Assembly: GCA_003194525.1 (NCBI GenBank)
Contig: NBIV01000056.1
Span: 124,001-188,000, forward strand
DNA from: Gracilariopsis chorda
Lineage: Eukaryota; Rhodophyta; Florideophyceae; Gracilariales; Gracilariaceae
Length of the DNA stretch: 64,000 bases
Reading direction: 5' to 3'
Shown: positions 31,751 through 41,875 of the stretch, piece by piece
Layout of the letters: each line of letters opens with the position of its first letter
Numbering within the stretch: position 1 is the stretch's first letter
Notes under the pieces: generated by a model
Seen by the model: the letters and a program-made list of their open reading frames with translations, nothing else
Databases searched by the model: none
Told to the model about the DNA's origin: nothing
Translations under genes and position numbers: made by a program

Positions 31751-34700
31751 ATGAAGCGCGCGCAGCGTGTGCGTGCGCTACGTTGTTATCCCCCCACCCA
31801 CGCCATCGCCTTCTCCACCAGCGCCCGCGACATTCGCCGCCCCCGTCGCCACCCCCCTCCGCGCCCTCCCCCTCCCCTTCCCATGGACGCCTCCCCCCCC
31901 CTCGCACTTCCGCTCCCCCTTCACCCCGACCCCCCCAACCATCGCAAGTGTCCCCCTCCCCCAACCCTGTTTTCCGCCAACCTCGACCACACCCACACTC
32001 CCCCCGACGCCTCCTCCCCCAATTCCACGACCTGCGCCCCCGATTCCTCCGCCTCCCCCACTCCCCCCAACCAACTCTCCGCAACTTCCCCCCTGCAGCG
32101 CCGCCACCGACTGCGTTCCATTGCCCGTCGCGCCTCCCGCCCCCGCAAGCGTCAGCGATGTGCGCCTCCAGTCGAAAACGGCTTTCTGCCACACAGCCAC
32201 CTCACCGACGCACACGCCTCCACAAAGCGCTCTCCCAACGCCCATTCCAGCCCCCAACCCATGCACCCCTGTCCCGCACCCCTTCTTCCCCCTGTACCCC
32301 CTCCCCCCAAGCTTGCTTTCGACGCGCACACCCTCAATGGCCCTTTTGATCACCTCGCTTCTCCGCACCGAAAGCAACTACACAATCGATCCCTCTGGAA
32401 ACAGCTTTCCACTGCTTATCACTACCTCAACGCTTGCCCGCGACCCGACCCTCGATTCGTGCCCAACAAGCGTCCTTTAGACTGCCTAGAGCACCTGCGC
32501 CCTTCCATATTCGTCACCCTCCTGCCAGACGGTTACTTGCGCCATGAATGCTCACCGAATGCCGCAGAACTGCCCCCGTCCTCTCCGATGGCAACCATGC
32601 AGTCTCCGTCCCCGGACGTTTCAGCGTCTTCGAGAAACCCATCTCCGTCGCCTAACAGACCAGCCAATTCTCCCAAGAACGCAACAATCAACGCAATGCC
32701 GCGCTATCCATATGATCGAAACAGCAAGCCTTTTTTGCGATGTCTAGACCTGGGAATCATACCCCCGCTGGAAGACTTGCCACAGCTCAGCCAGCGCCAT
32801 TACTACGATGGCTGTTTGATAGCAGAGATCAATGATTTGCGTAACGAACCACTGCCCATGTCAAAATCCCCCCGAGCAACCTTGTCCGCGTTTTGTTACG
32901 ACCCGACATGTCCAATTTGTATCAAGATCTCGAACAAGAAACTTCCAACCTCGAACCTGCCGTTGCACGCGCTGTCGAACGCATCATCGTGAGAGCTACA
33001 TCGCGACCGCTCAACTTACATCCTCGATTCAAACTTACTTCTTACACTCCAAGCGGGGCTGTACATACAATTAATCACCCCTTTAATGTCATTCGCAAGC
33101 CACGAAGACGAACCCTTCGTCGCCCACCGGGACCGCCACATGTGCCAACACTCTCAACTGCGGCGCTCCTGCTTATTTCCGCAGCAGAGAAGCAACAGCG
33201 TTTACATCGCAACATGTCGCTATCGATGCGAGCTATGGCGTCGGAGCTATCCACAGTCGCGACTAAGCAATCATCGTACATCGACTTTGTACCTAACGCC
33301 ACTGCATCTACTCCGAGCGCGCCAGCAATCCGACAAAAAGCTGAGCCACTTATGGCAAATGGTACAAAACCCGGCGAGCCATCCATGGGAATCAATAACA
33401 ATGCTAACAAGCGTTTGCAACCTAAGACTCCTCGTCCGCCCAAATTTTCTATTCCTTCAAAGGCACTTTTACAGAGCGCCAATCAACAAGCTCTCAAATC
33501 TGACAAGGCGTTCGGTCCGTCTTCGTTCGTAAGCACGCACCTACAGCACCTGAATCCGCTCGCAATTCACGACCGTGTACGCACCGTGCGTCTGACCATT
33601 CCGGAAGAGGACGCCGCTTTGGAATTCAAGCGAGCATGCGTAGCGTTAGAGTCTGCCAAGAAGCTTGGAGGTCACGCCCTAACAAAGGCAAAGGAGAAAT
33701 ACGCAGCGAGTGAGGCTAAGGTTACCAAACCTGGCCTTCCCGACCTGGTTGTTCAGATGCTGCGTTCCATAAATGGTTCTGTAGAAGTCTTCTTCGTCCG
33801 ATCAGCAACAGGCGACAAGGAGCACCGCGAGTTTTTCCGAATTGATGTCGCCAATGTGCAGGAAGGAAATAGTCTTATTGACCAAGTGAAGGCGGTAGTC
33901 TGCAAGGAAAGACATGTTTGCGTGGATGACCTCAGTCAAGAAGGCTTTCTTCGATTCCAACAACGGCGCCATCAAAACCGACAGGCAGCGATGAATGCAA
34001 TGAATGCACAAAACCGACAGATTCCGACTCCCCCGAATCCTCCGAACCACCTGCACAATCAGATTGCAAACGGGATGGCTGTTCCGACAGTCATAGAAAA
34101 GAAGAACAATGTTGCAGCTGAAGCACTCCAGAGTCAAAGTCGTGAAGCACAATTGCACGCGAAGTCTATTTCGGAACGCCAGAAGAAGCAGTTACAGCAC
34201 CAGCAGCAAATGCAGAAACGACAACAGTGGGCCGAAAAACACATTCGCCGACAACAGCAACAGCAAGTGCTGCGGGGTCAACTGCAGCGGCAGACTCAAA
34301 TCCATCCGATGCTACAACAACAGCAAGGTCTGAATCGTGGACGGCATCCGGTTGGGACTACAGCACGAATTGACAAGAACGGCATCAACATTCATCGCAC
34401 GTCTGCACCAACGGTCAACTCGAACAGGATGCATAATATAATTTCGAAGGGAATTCCTCAATCGGCAAATAGTGCACAAATCTCGCAAGGAATGATAGGT
34501 TCGGCTGGGATCCATAATCCAGTCGCTCCAAGCCTTGGTATTCCAACTACGCTGCCACATACCCGGATGTTCCCTGCACAGCTCCCTGCACAGCTTCCTG
34601 CACATCTGCAACAAATACAACAACAAATACAACAACAGCAGTTGCGGATGGATCAGCAACAGCGAGGGCTCTTAGGGCATGGTAATCCTGCTCAGTACGG

Positions 34701-34926
34701 TCGAGGTGGAAACATCAACGCTTTTGTTAACCCGGCCATGCAGACACGGACTATGCCTGGTGCGTGGATAAATCCGGGTGGGTTTCCCGGTGGACGGCCA
34801 GGAGACACAGGCCGTGGTGTTGCACCTGCAACGTTGGTTGGAGCAGATAGGGTAGCTCCGGGAGCCATACCGGCGCAGTTTGGCGGCGAGAACATCGAAG
34901 CTCAACCGCAACTGGGCAAACGGTAG
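31751..34926 (+). CDS. SPT20: SPT20, SAGA coactivator subunit (apparent frameshift)
   Basis: Subunit that holds together the SAGA histone acetyltransferase complex in the nucleus. The conserved SPT20 region reads SIFVTLLPDGYLRHE, YPYDRNSKPFLRCLDLGIIP and YYDGCLIAEINDLRN in one frame, then VRVLLRPDMSNLYQDLEQE in another. Relatives have C-x-I-A-E-I-x-D-Y-R followed within ~20 residues by H/V-I/L-L-L-R-P-T, so both frames belong to one protein. The shift falls near 32866-32890, beside a run of six C, where one more C would restore the frame; no intron of suitable length is obvious. The N-terminus is Pro-rich (start 31751, or 31883 in CCCATGG context). The C-terminal half is Gln-rich (34180-34290, 34590-34670), as is common in the family. 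About 1,050 residues. Confidence 0.8.
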
Positions 34927-35991
34927 ATGGGGGTTTTCACTCGATAAAGCTGATATTAGCAGTGATCGTCAAGATGTCAAAGAGCACTAAGCTTTAATCA
35001 CACAAGGTGTATCTGGAAGTTTCGGAGTATCTGGGTGGATTGCTTGCTTTCGAAAGCAAACTGATATGTGCACTGCAGGGGCAGAGTATATCCGGTCTTT
35101 GAGGGAAACCCGAATGAGCTGGCTTTCTGAGGCATGACTCCAACAGGACGTTTGTGTGAAGACAAGGTATGTATATCAGGTTCGGAAGTGAGAAGAGCGG
35201 CACCCTTTATCGCTAGGGTGCAGTCGAATAAAATATGTCATGTCGGTCGTTCGCGAGCGACAGGGACACTCGCTCATGTTGCGATGCACATGGCGCGTGG
35301 GCAAGTAATTCTCCGTCTCTTTGTGGGGCTGTTCTGTGACCGCGTCTCAATGTCGATCTGTGGTGCCACGTCACCACAGCACGCAGCCTTCATGCTTCTT
35401 CTACTGATGTCAGTAATAGTAGGGTTCCACGGGTTGCTTTACCACTGCGCAGCGATTATGTTTGCTCATTCGTGGGTCCCTTGCAGCGTCTCGAACTGCC
35501 TCGTGTGCCTCCACTTACACAAGCACGTGCCTTATCCTTCCTCCATGGCTGTACGTTACCCTCAGATGTGATAACGTCATTTGCAACCGGAGGGGTGATC
35601 AGAACCGAATTTTGGAGCACTGCTTTTTATTGATGCCTCGTCAATGGAAGCACCCGCAGTCATCTCAGCTCTATCTTCGTCAACCACCAATGATTAAATT
35701 CTATAACATGCATCAACCGTTAACCCCTGGTAAGATTACAGAAAACTGGGTGGCCGCCGCCTTTCATCGGTACTAATTTGAACGTTAATATATATCTTGC
35801 AAACTTCATGGCGTTCTCTATCGAACATCCAAAATAAACACACCACTCCATACGCAAGAAGGAACGCAGAAAGAGTTAGCATACAACCCGAAGTCATCGG
35901 AAAGCATTGATTGCCCTTCATATCTGTCCGACTACGTGCTTCTTGCGAAGTACCGAGGCTGGGATGTAGTGGCTGTGTCACCGATCAAAGG
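34927..35991. other. intergenic gap between convergent genes, nothing recognised
   Basis: SPT20 and the PLP enzyme converge here. A plus-strand frame 35134-35571 (145 codons) has no domain and poor start context, so it is not called as a gene. Confidence 0.4.
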
Positions 35992-37080
35992 CTATGGTCG
36001 CCAGGTGCGAGCAAGCGAACTGTCTAAATGCGGTTCGATACGACCATCGAATAACCCAAACACTCCACCTGTGTGAACAAAGAGAATTCTTCGGCTGCTC
36101 CTTAGCGGGCTCTTGCCCTTTTTCAACTCAGATATCATTCCGTAGATCGCCTTCAGTGTGTACACTGGGTCTAGCATGATGCCAGTGGATCGTGAAATCT
36201 GCAAACCCAACTCCAGCTCTTCTTCTGTACTTCGGGCATAACCAAGTCCTTTGGCTTCGGTAATGTGCAGGATGTCCTGTGCATCAACTTCTTGATCAAG
36301 GCCTAGTTTGGCAAGCATTTCGTTCAGATGGCCGTAGAAGTAAGCTGGGGTATCGCACACTGTCACCGCATGGACGCGAACGGGCCTTCCGGCGAGATAA
36401 TTGCCGATAGCAAGACCGCTTGCCGTACCACCTGATCCCACAGCTACAACTATATCTGTGAATTCCCTAACCCCTTGAGTTAGCAGTTCATTGAAAGCAT
36501 CAATATATCCCCACACGCCGATTTCGTTCGATCCGCCTATGCCAATCAGGTACGCGTTCTTTCCTTCTGCTGCAAGTTTCTCTTGCAGTAGTCTCATCTT
36601 GGGTAGCAAACCCGCCAGATAGGATACGGGTCGAACCAAATGCACTTGTACTCCGAGCATTCTGTGAAACAGAACATTGCCTTTTGATCCAAGTTTTTCG
36701 GGATGCTCATGCTCTCTAGTGCGCAGAAAGACATGAGCTTCGAGTCCAAGTTCCTTTGCTACAACCGCTGTTGCGCGGGCATGATTTGACTGCACACCCC
36801 CAGCGGTAATGACTGTATCGCATCCCTTGGAAATTGCATCAGCGATTAGAAACTCTAGCTTTCGAATCTTGTTCCCCGATGTTCCCGCACCGGTCATGTC
36901 ATCACGTTTGATGTAAAACTGTATATCGGGTGGGATATCGGGAACAGCACTGTGAAGGTTCCAGGTGTGGACTGGAGTTGGGCGCATGGACAGATTGATT
37001 TTAGTTGCGGGCGCAAAGTGTGCAATACGCTCTGCAAAGGGGGGCACCTTATAGGGAGACGGAGCTCTCGTGAAGTTCAT
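35992..37080 (-). CDS. D-cysteine desulfhydrase / ACC deaminase family PLP enzyme
   Basis: 362 residues, cytosolic-type, one exon. The family uses pyridoxal phosphate to deaminate small amino acids: D-cysteine to pyruvate, sulfide and ammonia, or ACC to 2-oxobutyrate. The sequence has FYIKRDDMTG, the PLP-lysine motif GAGTSGNKIRKLEFL, GGVQSNHARATAVVAKELGL, the phosphate-binding loop AVGSGGTASGLAIG, and LDPVYTLKAIYGM with FVHTGGVFGLF near the end. Length is close to the bacterial D-cysteine desulfhydrase (about 330), with a ~30-residue N-terminal extension. I chose the Met at 37080; an in-frame Met 16 codons earlier is possible. Choice between D-cysteine and ACC as substrate cannot be made from motifs alone. 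Divergent from NOL10. Confidence 0.9.
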   Translation of the reverse strand: MNFTRAPSPYKVPPFAERIAHFAPATKINLSMRPTPVHTWNLHSAVPDIPPDIQFYIKRDDMTGAGTSGNKIRKLEFLIADAISKGCDTVITAGGVQSNHARATAVVAKELGLEAHVFLRTREHEHPEKLGSKGNVLFHRMLGVQVHLVRPVSYLAGLLPKMRLLQEKLAAEGKNAYLIGIGGSNEIGVWGYIDAFNELLTQGVREFTDIVVAVGSGGTASGLAIGNYLAGRPVRVHAVTVCDTPAYFYGHLNEMLAKLGLDQEVDAQDILHITEAKGLGYARSTEEELELGLQISRSTGIMLDPVYTLKAIYGMISELKKGKSPLRSSRRILFVHTGGVFGLFDGRIEPHLDSSLARTWRP

Positions 37081-37701
37081 GGTTGGTCGTACAAATGCCG
37101 GTGCGCAATGGTTGGAAATCATGTACATAACTCGATTTGGGATATAGTAACATAGAGCACACTTGGACGAGCATTCGCTACCTTGGTGTGTTTGGTGCTT
37201 CGAGAGTCTCAGGTGCCTGCTTCAAATGTGGTCTTGAGATTGCAGGCTCCAGATCTGATGCGAAGAGTTTGAAGCCTAGTGACACCGAAATTCTATCTGT
37301 GGCTATGAAGAAAGCGCGAATATGATGTGGAACGGGCGAGCTTAGGAACGCACTTGAGCTCACGCCATTTCTAGAAGAGGCTGCATGACCGCCAATGCAA
37401 GGAAGCGGGGGACGTCGTCACTACTTTCAGAACAATAGCTCATACGAAGAAATGCCTTGTGAAATGTGCACAAAAATATCAAATAATCTGCAATTCGAAA
37501 AAGCACGAAATGATCCTATAGAACTTCATATCCTTTGCGGCGGCGTTGATGCACAATGTACGTGACACGGGCCGCTTTTTCAACAACGTCGTGCACCTTG
37601 TCCCGCAAGAAGCCTACTCTACAGTCAGTTTATTCGGCTTAATAGAAGGCTAAAAGAAGTCAAGAGGTTCATTCAAAGCTGCAGAAAACTGTGCTTGAAC
37701 C
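37081..37701. promoter_or_regulatory. 620-bp divergent intergenic region
   Basis: It separates the start codons of the PLP enzyme (minus) and NOL10 (plus). No gene is seen inside. It should contain both promoters. No specific element was recognised. Confidence 0.4.
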
Positions 37702-39801
37702 ATGGTGCGCCGGGCACCAGGGGCCTATGACGCCAAGGTTTATGACGTTTCAGGCCGACGTGCAGTCTCTCTCCAAGCAAACTTGTCAATAGGAGCACGC
37801 GCCACCGCCGCACAAAAGCGCGCACGCAGAAAGCTAGAACTCCAAGATACGAATACGGACTTGATTCAGGATTTTGCGTTCCCCACCGTTTCCCAGCGAA
37901 TTAAGGTCTCACCGGACGGGCAGTATGTTTTTGCGTCAGGAACATATCCGCCGCAAATACATGTCTATGACACCGAAGACCTCTCTCTCAAATTCAAACG
38001 CCATGTGAACACAGATATAGTGGACTTTCAAATACTGGAGTCAGACTGGCGCAAGTTTGCCTTGCTTACCGCCGACAGATATGTTGATTTACACTCACCT
38101 TTCGGAAGCCATTACAAAACGAGAGTTCCTCGATTCGGACGCGATCTCATGTTGCACAAAGGAACGTGTGATCTTTTCGTTTGTGGTGACGGTGCCGACG
38201 TTTGGCGATTAAATCTGGAACAAGGCCGTTTCCTGGCTCCAATTACTACCGTCTCTGGAGAGACAGGAGGGAACAATGTGTGTGGCATAAGCCCAGTTAA
38301 CTCACTGCTCGCCTTCGGCGGGGAAACGGCCATATTGGATGTATGGGACCCCCGAGCAATTGGAAATACACAGAAGCCTGCAGGTACTCTGGATGTGAGT
38401 GCGGCATTAAGGGAGCACGAACCGTATGCAAATGGTGATATGCAAATCACAAGTCTGCGATTTGATGAGTCTGATGGGGTGACACTAGCCGTGGGTTGTA
38501 GTACAGGATACACCTTACTCTTCGACCTACGCTCACCTCGTGCCATGCTTGCTAGGGACCAGGGGAATGGGCTTCCGGTTCATAGTATCCGACTGCACGA
38601 TGATGCAAAACACTGCTTGACGGCCGATGCACGAAGCGTAAAAGTGTGGAACAGACGAGATGGGATGAACATGGTGGCTATCGAGCCGGATGCAGACGTG
38701 AACCACTTGTGCGTGATAGGCAGTTCAGGAGTTTTGTGCACCGCTGTAGAAACGCAACGAGTGAAGACTTACTACATTCCAGCGCTTGGCACTGCGCCAA
38801 AGTGGTGCGCGTTCCTCGACACATTCACTGAAGAACTTGAAGACGGAAAGCGAATCACAGATTCGGACGCTCTAGATGGAGCGGATGTGGAGGAAGTTTA
38901 CGAAAACTACAAGTTCGTTGCACATGACGAACTGGAAGGGCTTGGACTTGGTCACCTGATTGGTACAGAGCTTCTAAAACCGTACATGCACGGATACTTT
39001 GTGCATCAAAAACTGCACAGACGGGCCGTTGAAGTGTCCGAACCATTTGCGTACGAACGGTATCGCAAGGAGAAGGCGAGGGAAAAGGTGGAGGCGGAGA
39101 GGGAAAACAGAATCGGCAAGTCGAAAGCGAGGAGACCAAAGAAGGTGGATGTTAATCAAAAGGTTGTGGAATCGTTATGGTCAGAGCGAAATGGAGCGAA
39201 GGCGGAGCGACGAATTTCAGTGTTGGAGGATGACCGATTCAAGGCAATGTTCACTAACAAGGATTATGCAGTGGATGAAGATGCAGAGAGATTCCAGTTC
39301 CTCAATCCAGCGGCTGCCGCGCGACGGGACAGCGTGTCAAAACAAGACGATGATAGTGATTCTGATGAGGAATATTTGCAGCAATTTGAACTAGTGGATG
39401 ATGGGCACGGTAATGAGAAGAACGCAAAGAATGGAAGAGCGCTTACGTTTGACGACGATGAAAGCGATGTTGACGATGATGACGATGATGGCGTTGCTGA
39501 CGAGGATGAGGGAGTTACGAATGACACAAATGCAAATGGCATCCGGTCCACGAAACGAAAGCGATCTGATTCCGGGCCCAAAATGTATGAGATTGGGACT
39601 GTCGGTGAAGTGACCGGACGCAAAGCTGTAGCGGAGTTACGAGGAGTGAACCGGGGAGTGACGAAGAAGATTCGCGAGGAAATCTCTCTCGGGACAAGAA
39701 TAAGCAGGTTGAGAGAAAAAGAAAAGCAAAACGAGGAGAAATCGGAGAGACGGGGCTCGAGAGGCGGTAGAACTCACAGAAGCAGAAAATCGAAGAGGTA
39801 G
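37702..39801 (+). CDS. NOL10: NOL10/Enp2, nucleolar ribosome-biogenesis WD protein
   Basis: 699 residues, one exon, start in ACCATGG context. Nucleolar component of the small-subunit processome needed for 18S rRNA maturation. The N-terminal propeller is collinear with human NOL10: VYDVSGRR, LIQDFAFPTVSQRIKVSPDG, YDTEDLSLKFKRH, HYKTRVPRFGRD, CDLFVCGDGADVWRLNLEQG and WDPRAIGN. The middle has the family-specific LGLGHLIGTELLKPYMHGYF and HQKLHRRAVEVSEPFAYERY. A NUC153-type motif DDRFKAMFTNKDYAVDEDAE follows at about residues 511-530. The C-terminus alternates an acidic stretch (about 590-615) with basic clusters (KRKRSD; RTHRSRKSKR), typical of nucleolar proteins. Length fits the family (about 690-710). 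AATAAA occurs nine bases after the stop. Confidence 0.97.
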   Translation: MVRRAPGAYDAKVYDVSGRRAVSLQANLSIGARATAAQKRARRKLELQDTNTDLIQDFAFPTVSQRIKVSPDGQYVFASGTYPPQIHVYDTEDLSLKFKRHVNTDIVDFQILESDWRKFALLTADRYVDLHSPFGSHYKTRVPRFGRDLMLHKGTCDLFVCGDGADVWRLNLEQGRFLAPITTVSGETGGNNVCGISPVNSLLAFGGETAILDVWDPRAIGNTQKPAGTLDVSAALREHEPYANGDMQITSLRFDESDGVTLAVGCSTGYTLLFDLRSPRAMLARDQGNGLPVHSIRLHDDAKHCLTADARSVKVWNRRDGMNMVAIEPDADVNHLCVIGSSGVLCTAVETQRVKTYYIPALGTAPKWCAFLDTFTEELEDGKRITDSDALDGADVEEVYENYKFVAHDELEGLGLGHLIGTELLKPYMHGYFVHQKLHRRAVEVSEPFAYERYRKEKAREKVEAERENRIGKSKARRPKKVDVNQKVVESLWSERNGAKAERRISVLEDDRFKAMFTNKDYAVDEDAERFQFLNPAAAARRDSVSKQDDDSDSDEEYLQQFELVDDGHGNEKNAKNGRALTFDDDESDVDDDDDDGVADEDEGVTNDTNANGIRSTKRKRSDSGPKMYEIGTVGEVTGRKAVAELRGVNRGVTKKIREEISLGTRISRLREKEKQNEEKSERRGSRGGRTHRSRKSKR

Positions 39802-40151
39802 TGGACAAGAATAAAGCGAGTGAGACAGGTTTATTTGTCAAGGTACGGCAGATGAGAACAGTGAGTGTGAAGGGGCTGGCGGTGCTGCCGTTGGGATTGG
39901 ATACGACATTTTAGTGTTTGCAGGTGGAGAGCGGTTGCTACAAGATGAAAGTGCGCTTCGAATGTCTTTGAGGTTTGTTTGAAAAAGGTAAAACGCGACA
40001 ACGCTGCAAGACAAGCTGAGCCAAACCCGATAGCAGACTGACACTGGACATAAGCTCGACAGTTGGCAGGGCATTTTGTGGTGCACGCATCTGTCAGGCC
40101 GAAAAGCAAGCGGAGTGCGCATTGTATACGGGCGGATATGCATGATGTGAA
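39802..40151. other. gap between convergent NOL10 and Hc1-like genes
   Basis: 350 bp with no gene seen. A short inverted repeat with AATAAA on both strands (about 39805-39839) may serve 3'-end formation in both directions. Confidence 0.3.
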
Positions 40152-40421
40152 TCAAAATCCAACGTGGGCGGGACCTTGGTCGTCGTAGGCATGATTGGGG
40201 TCGACGGCAACGTCATGCTCGGGTTTGAGGGCCTGCGCCTGGCGGGTGTTCTCGTTCTTGGTGTCCTGAATGAGCACTCGAAGGTCTTGAGCGAGTTGTT
40301 TGAGTTCCTGAAGATGCTTCCTTGCTCGAGTGCCAGCCGCCTTATTGCCGTTAACGAAAAACTTGCTGGCGTCGCGCTCAATGTTCTCGACGCATCTGGC
40401 CAGCTCGCTGTACTTTTCCAT
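40152..40421 (-). CDS. Hc1-like (bacterial histone H1-like) small basic protein
   Basis: 89 residues, start Met 40421 (MEKYSELARCVENIERDASK). Residues 18-53 hold the signature of bacterial Hc1-type proteins (PF07432): KFF..GNKAAGTRARKHLQEL followed by KQLAQDLRVLIQ. Bacteroidetes and Chlamydia relatives have a Lys-Phe-Tyr, Gly-Asn-x-Ala-Ala-Gly-Thr-Arg, Arg-Lys, Leu-x-Leu-Ala-Gln-Glu-Ile-Arg pattern at the same places. In Chlamydia Hc1 condenses DNA; a DNA- or RNA-binding role here is inference. The C-terminal 30 residues are acidic/polar and unlike bacterial tails. The frame stays open 27 codons upstream in Pro-rich sequence, which I exclude. A G/C homopolymer stretch precedes the gene. Convergent with NOL10. 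Confidence 0.65.
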   Translation of the reverse strand: MEKYSELARCVENIERDASKFFVNGNKAAGTRARKHLQELKQLAQDLRVLIQDTKNENTRQAQALKPEHDVAVDPNHAYDDQGPAHVGF

Positions 40422-40882
40422 AGCGAGGGGGTACGGACGGGGGGGAAGGGAAAAGGGGAAAAGGGGGGGGGGGGTAGTAAGAACGGTGACGAAACGGGGC
40501 AACGGGGGGCACAGAAGGCGCAGAGGGCAGTGGCTCAGCGACCGAGGCGACGCAGGTGGGACGGAATGGGAGTTTTTTTTGCGGACTCACGAGACGGCGG
40601 TTGAGAAGGCAGGCTGGGGTAGCTTGTTCGCGTCACGGACGATATGAGTGTGAGGGCGCCAGACAGCTGCTGCGCGCGGCGACGCGCGCCTTTTTTACCG
40701 CCAGGCGCAGCGTCTCGCGCGCGCGCGCGCAATTTCACGTATTCAAAAATTTCGGCCTTTTCAAAAAACGCAACCACCGTGGGCAATCTGGCCATGTGTC
40801 CACGTGGGGCCTACCCATTGCTTCGGCTGGTGCAACGGAAACTGTCGCTCTTATCTAGTACAAGTGGAGTGGAGTCGCAAGT

Positions 40883-40933
40883 TGCCATGCGTGGTGACGC
40901 GTTGCGACTAGCAACGCGTCACCACGCATGGCA
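40883..40933. repeat. perfect 23-bp inverted repeat
   Basis: Arms 40883-40905 and 40911-40933 are exact reverse complements with a 5-base loop GACTA. The core is ATGCGTGGTGACGCG. It lies about 460 bp upstream of the Hc1-like start codon. Confidence 0.95.
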
Positions 40934-41730
40934 GGACTTCTGTCACCCTCTACGTGTAAACAGTCGACGACTATTGCGCCTTACTAGCCGCTCATAACCT
41001 TATTGGTCAAACAATTCCCGGATAATCAAATGCGTTCGAATAAAGAGACGAAAGACGTAAAAGCTTGTCAAGCAGGGCCAACTTTGCAGCACTTAGAAGC
41101 TCACACTATCGGTACTAATGCGTGAAATTTGTAGCGCAAAACGTAAACGACGTCAATGTATTTTGACTATAATAAGGTATCTTAAAAAACATCCCGTTCA
41201 AAAGATCTGTTTTAATTTCAACTTGTGCATAGCACGCGCTTTAACAAATATTTGCTCAAGACTTACGTCTTTTGCATACAAACAATGATTTTCTTGCAAT
41301 TCATTGGCTCAAATGTATTTGCTCATAAAAAATATATATATTTTTCCAGCTGTCGCCAGCAACACCAGTGTAAAACGATCTGAAGTTTTCTTGCTTCTTG
41401 CACACTGTGCTGTTGTGAAGAGATCGTAATTAGCCATTTGGTAGGACTGGATACAGTTGGCAGGAATCTACTCTACAGGCGAAATAAAGAGCACAGGTGC
41501 TCGCAGAGGTCACTTCTTCTCTGCCCTCTTTTTTTGCTCTAGCTCCTCAAATATTTATACCTATCGCATCTAACTACGCTTCCTTTGCCGGTATGGATTC
41601 AACAAGCTATTGTGTTGCATCTTCGGTTCGGGGTTCCGTCTATCCCGATTTGGTATCGTGGATAGGCGGATGTTGCAGCGTAGCTATGCCTCACATTAAG
41701 TCGTCATGGAGCTTGTCGCTGATAACGACT

Positions 41731-41875
41731 GGTGGTTGCGACGTGCTGGTGGTTGTGGCGTGCTGGTGTTTGCGACGTGCTTATCATTGCGACGTGCTCA
41801 TGGTTGCGGCTTGCTGATGATCGCGGTGTGCTTATGGTTGCGTTGTGCCGATGGTTGTGGACGTGCTTTTGCTGT
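41731..41875. repeat. imperfect 17-bp tandem repeat, about 8 copies
   Basis: Units like TTGCGACGTGCTGGTGG recur every 17 bases with several substitutions per copy. No coding role is evident. Confidence 0.7.

Noticed and set aside
31278..32192. 304-codon minus-strand frame, Gly/Arg-rich in its first half, and a similar frame at 31778-32377
   Set aside because: They are the reverse reading of the Pro-rich SPT20 start and an out-of-frame reading of the TMEM170-like gene. Composition explains their length.
35134..35571. 145-codon plus-strand frame with hydrophobic segments
   Set aside because: No domain, poor start context and no partner copy. It could be real, but it cannot be supported.
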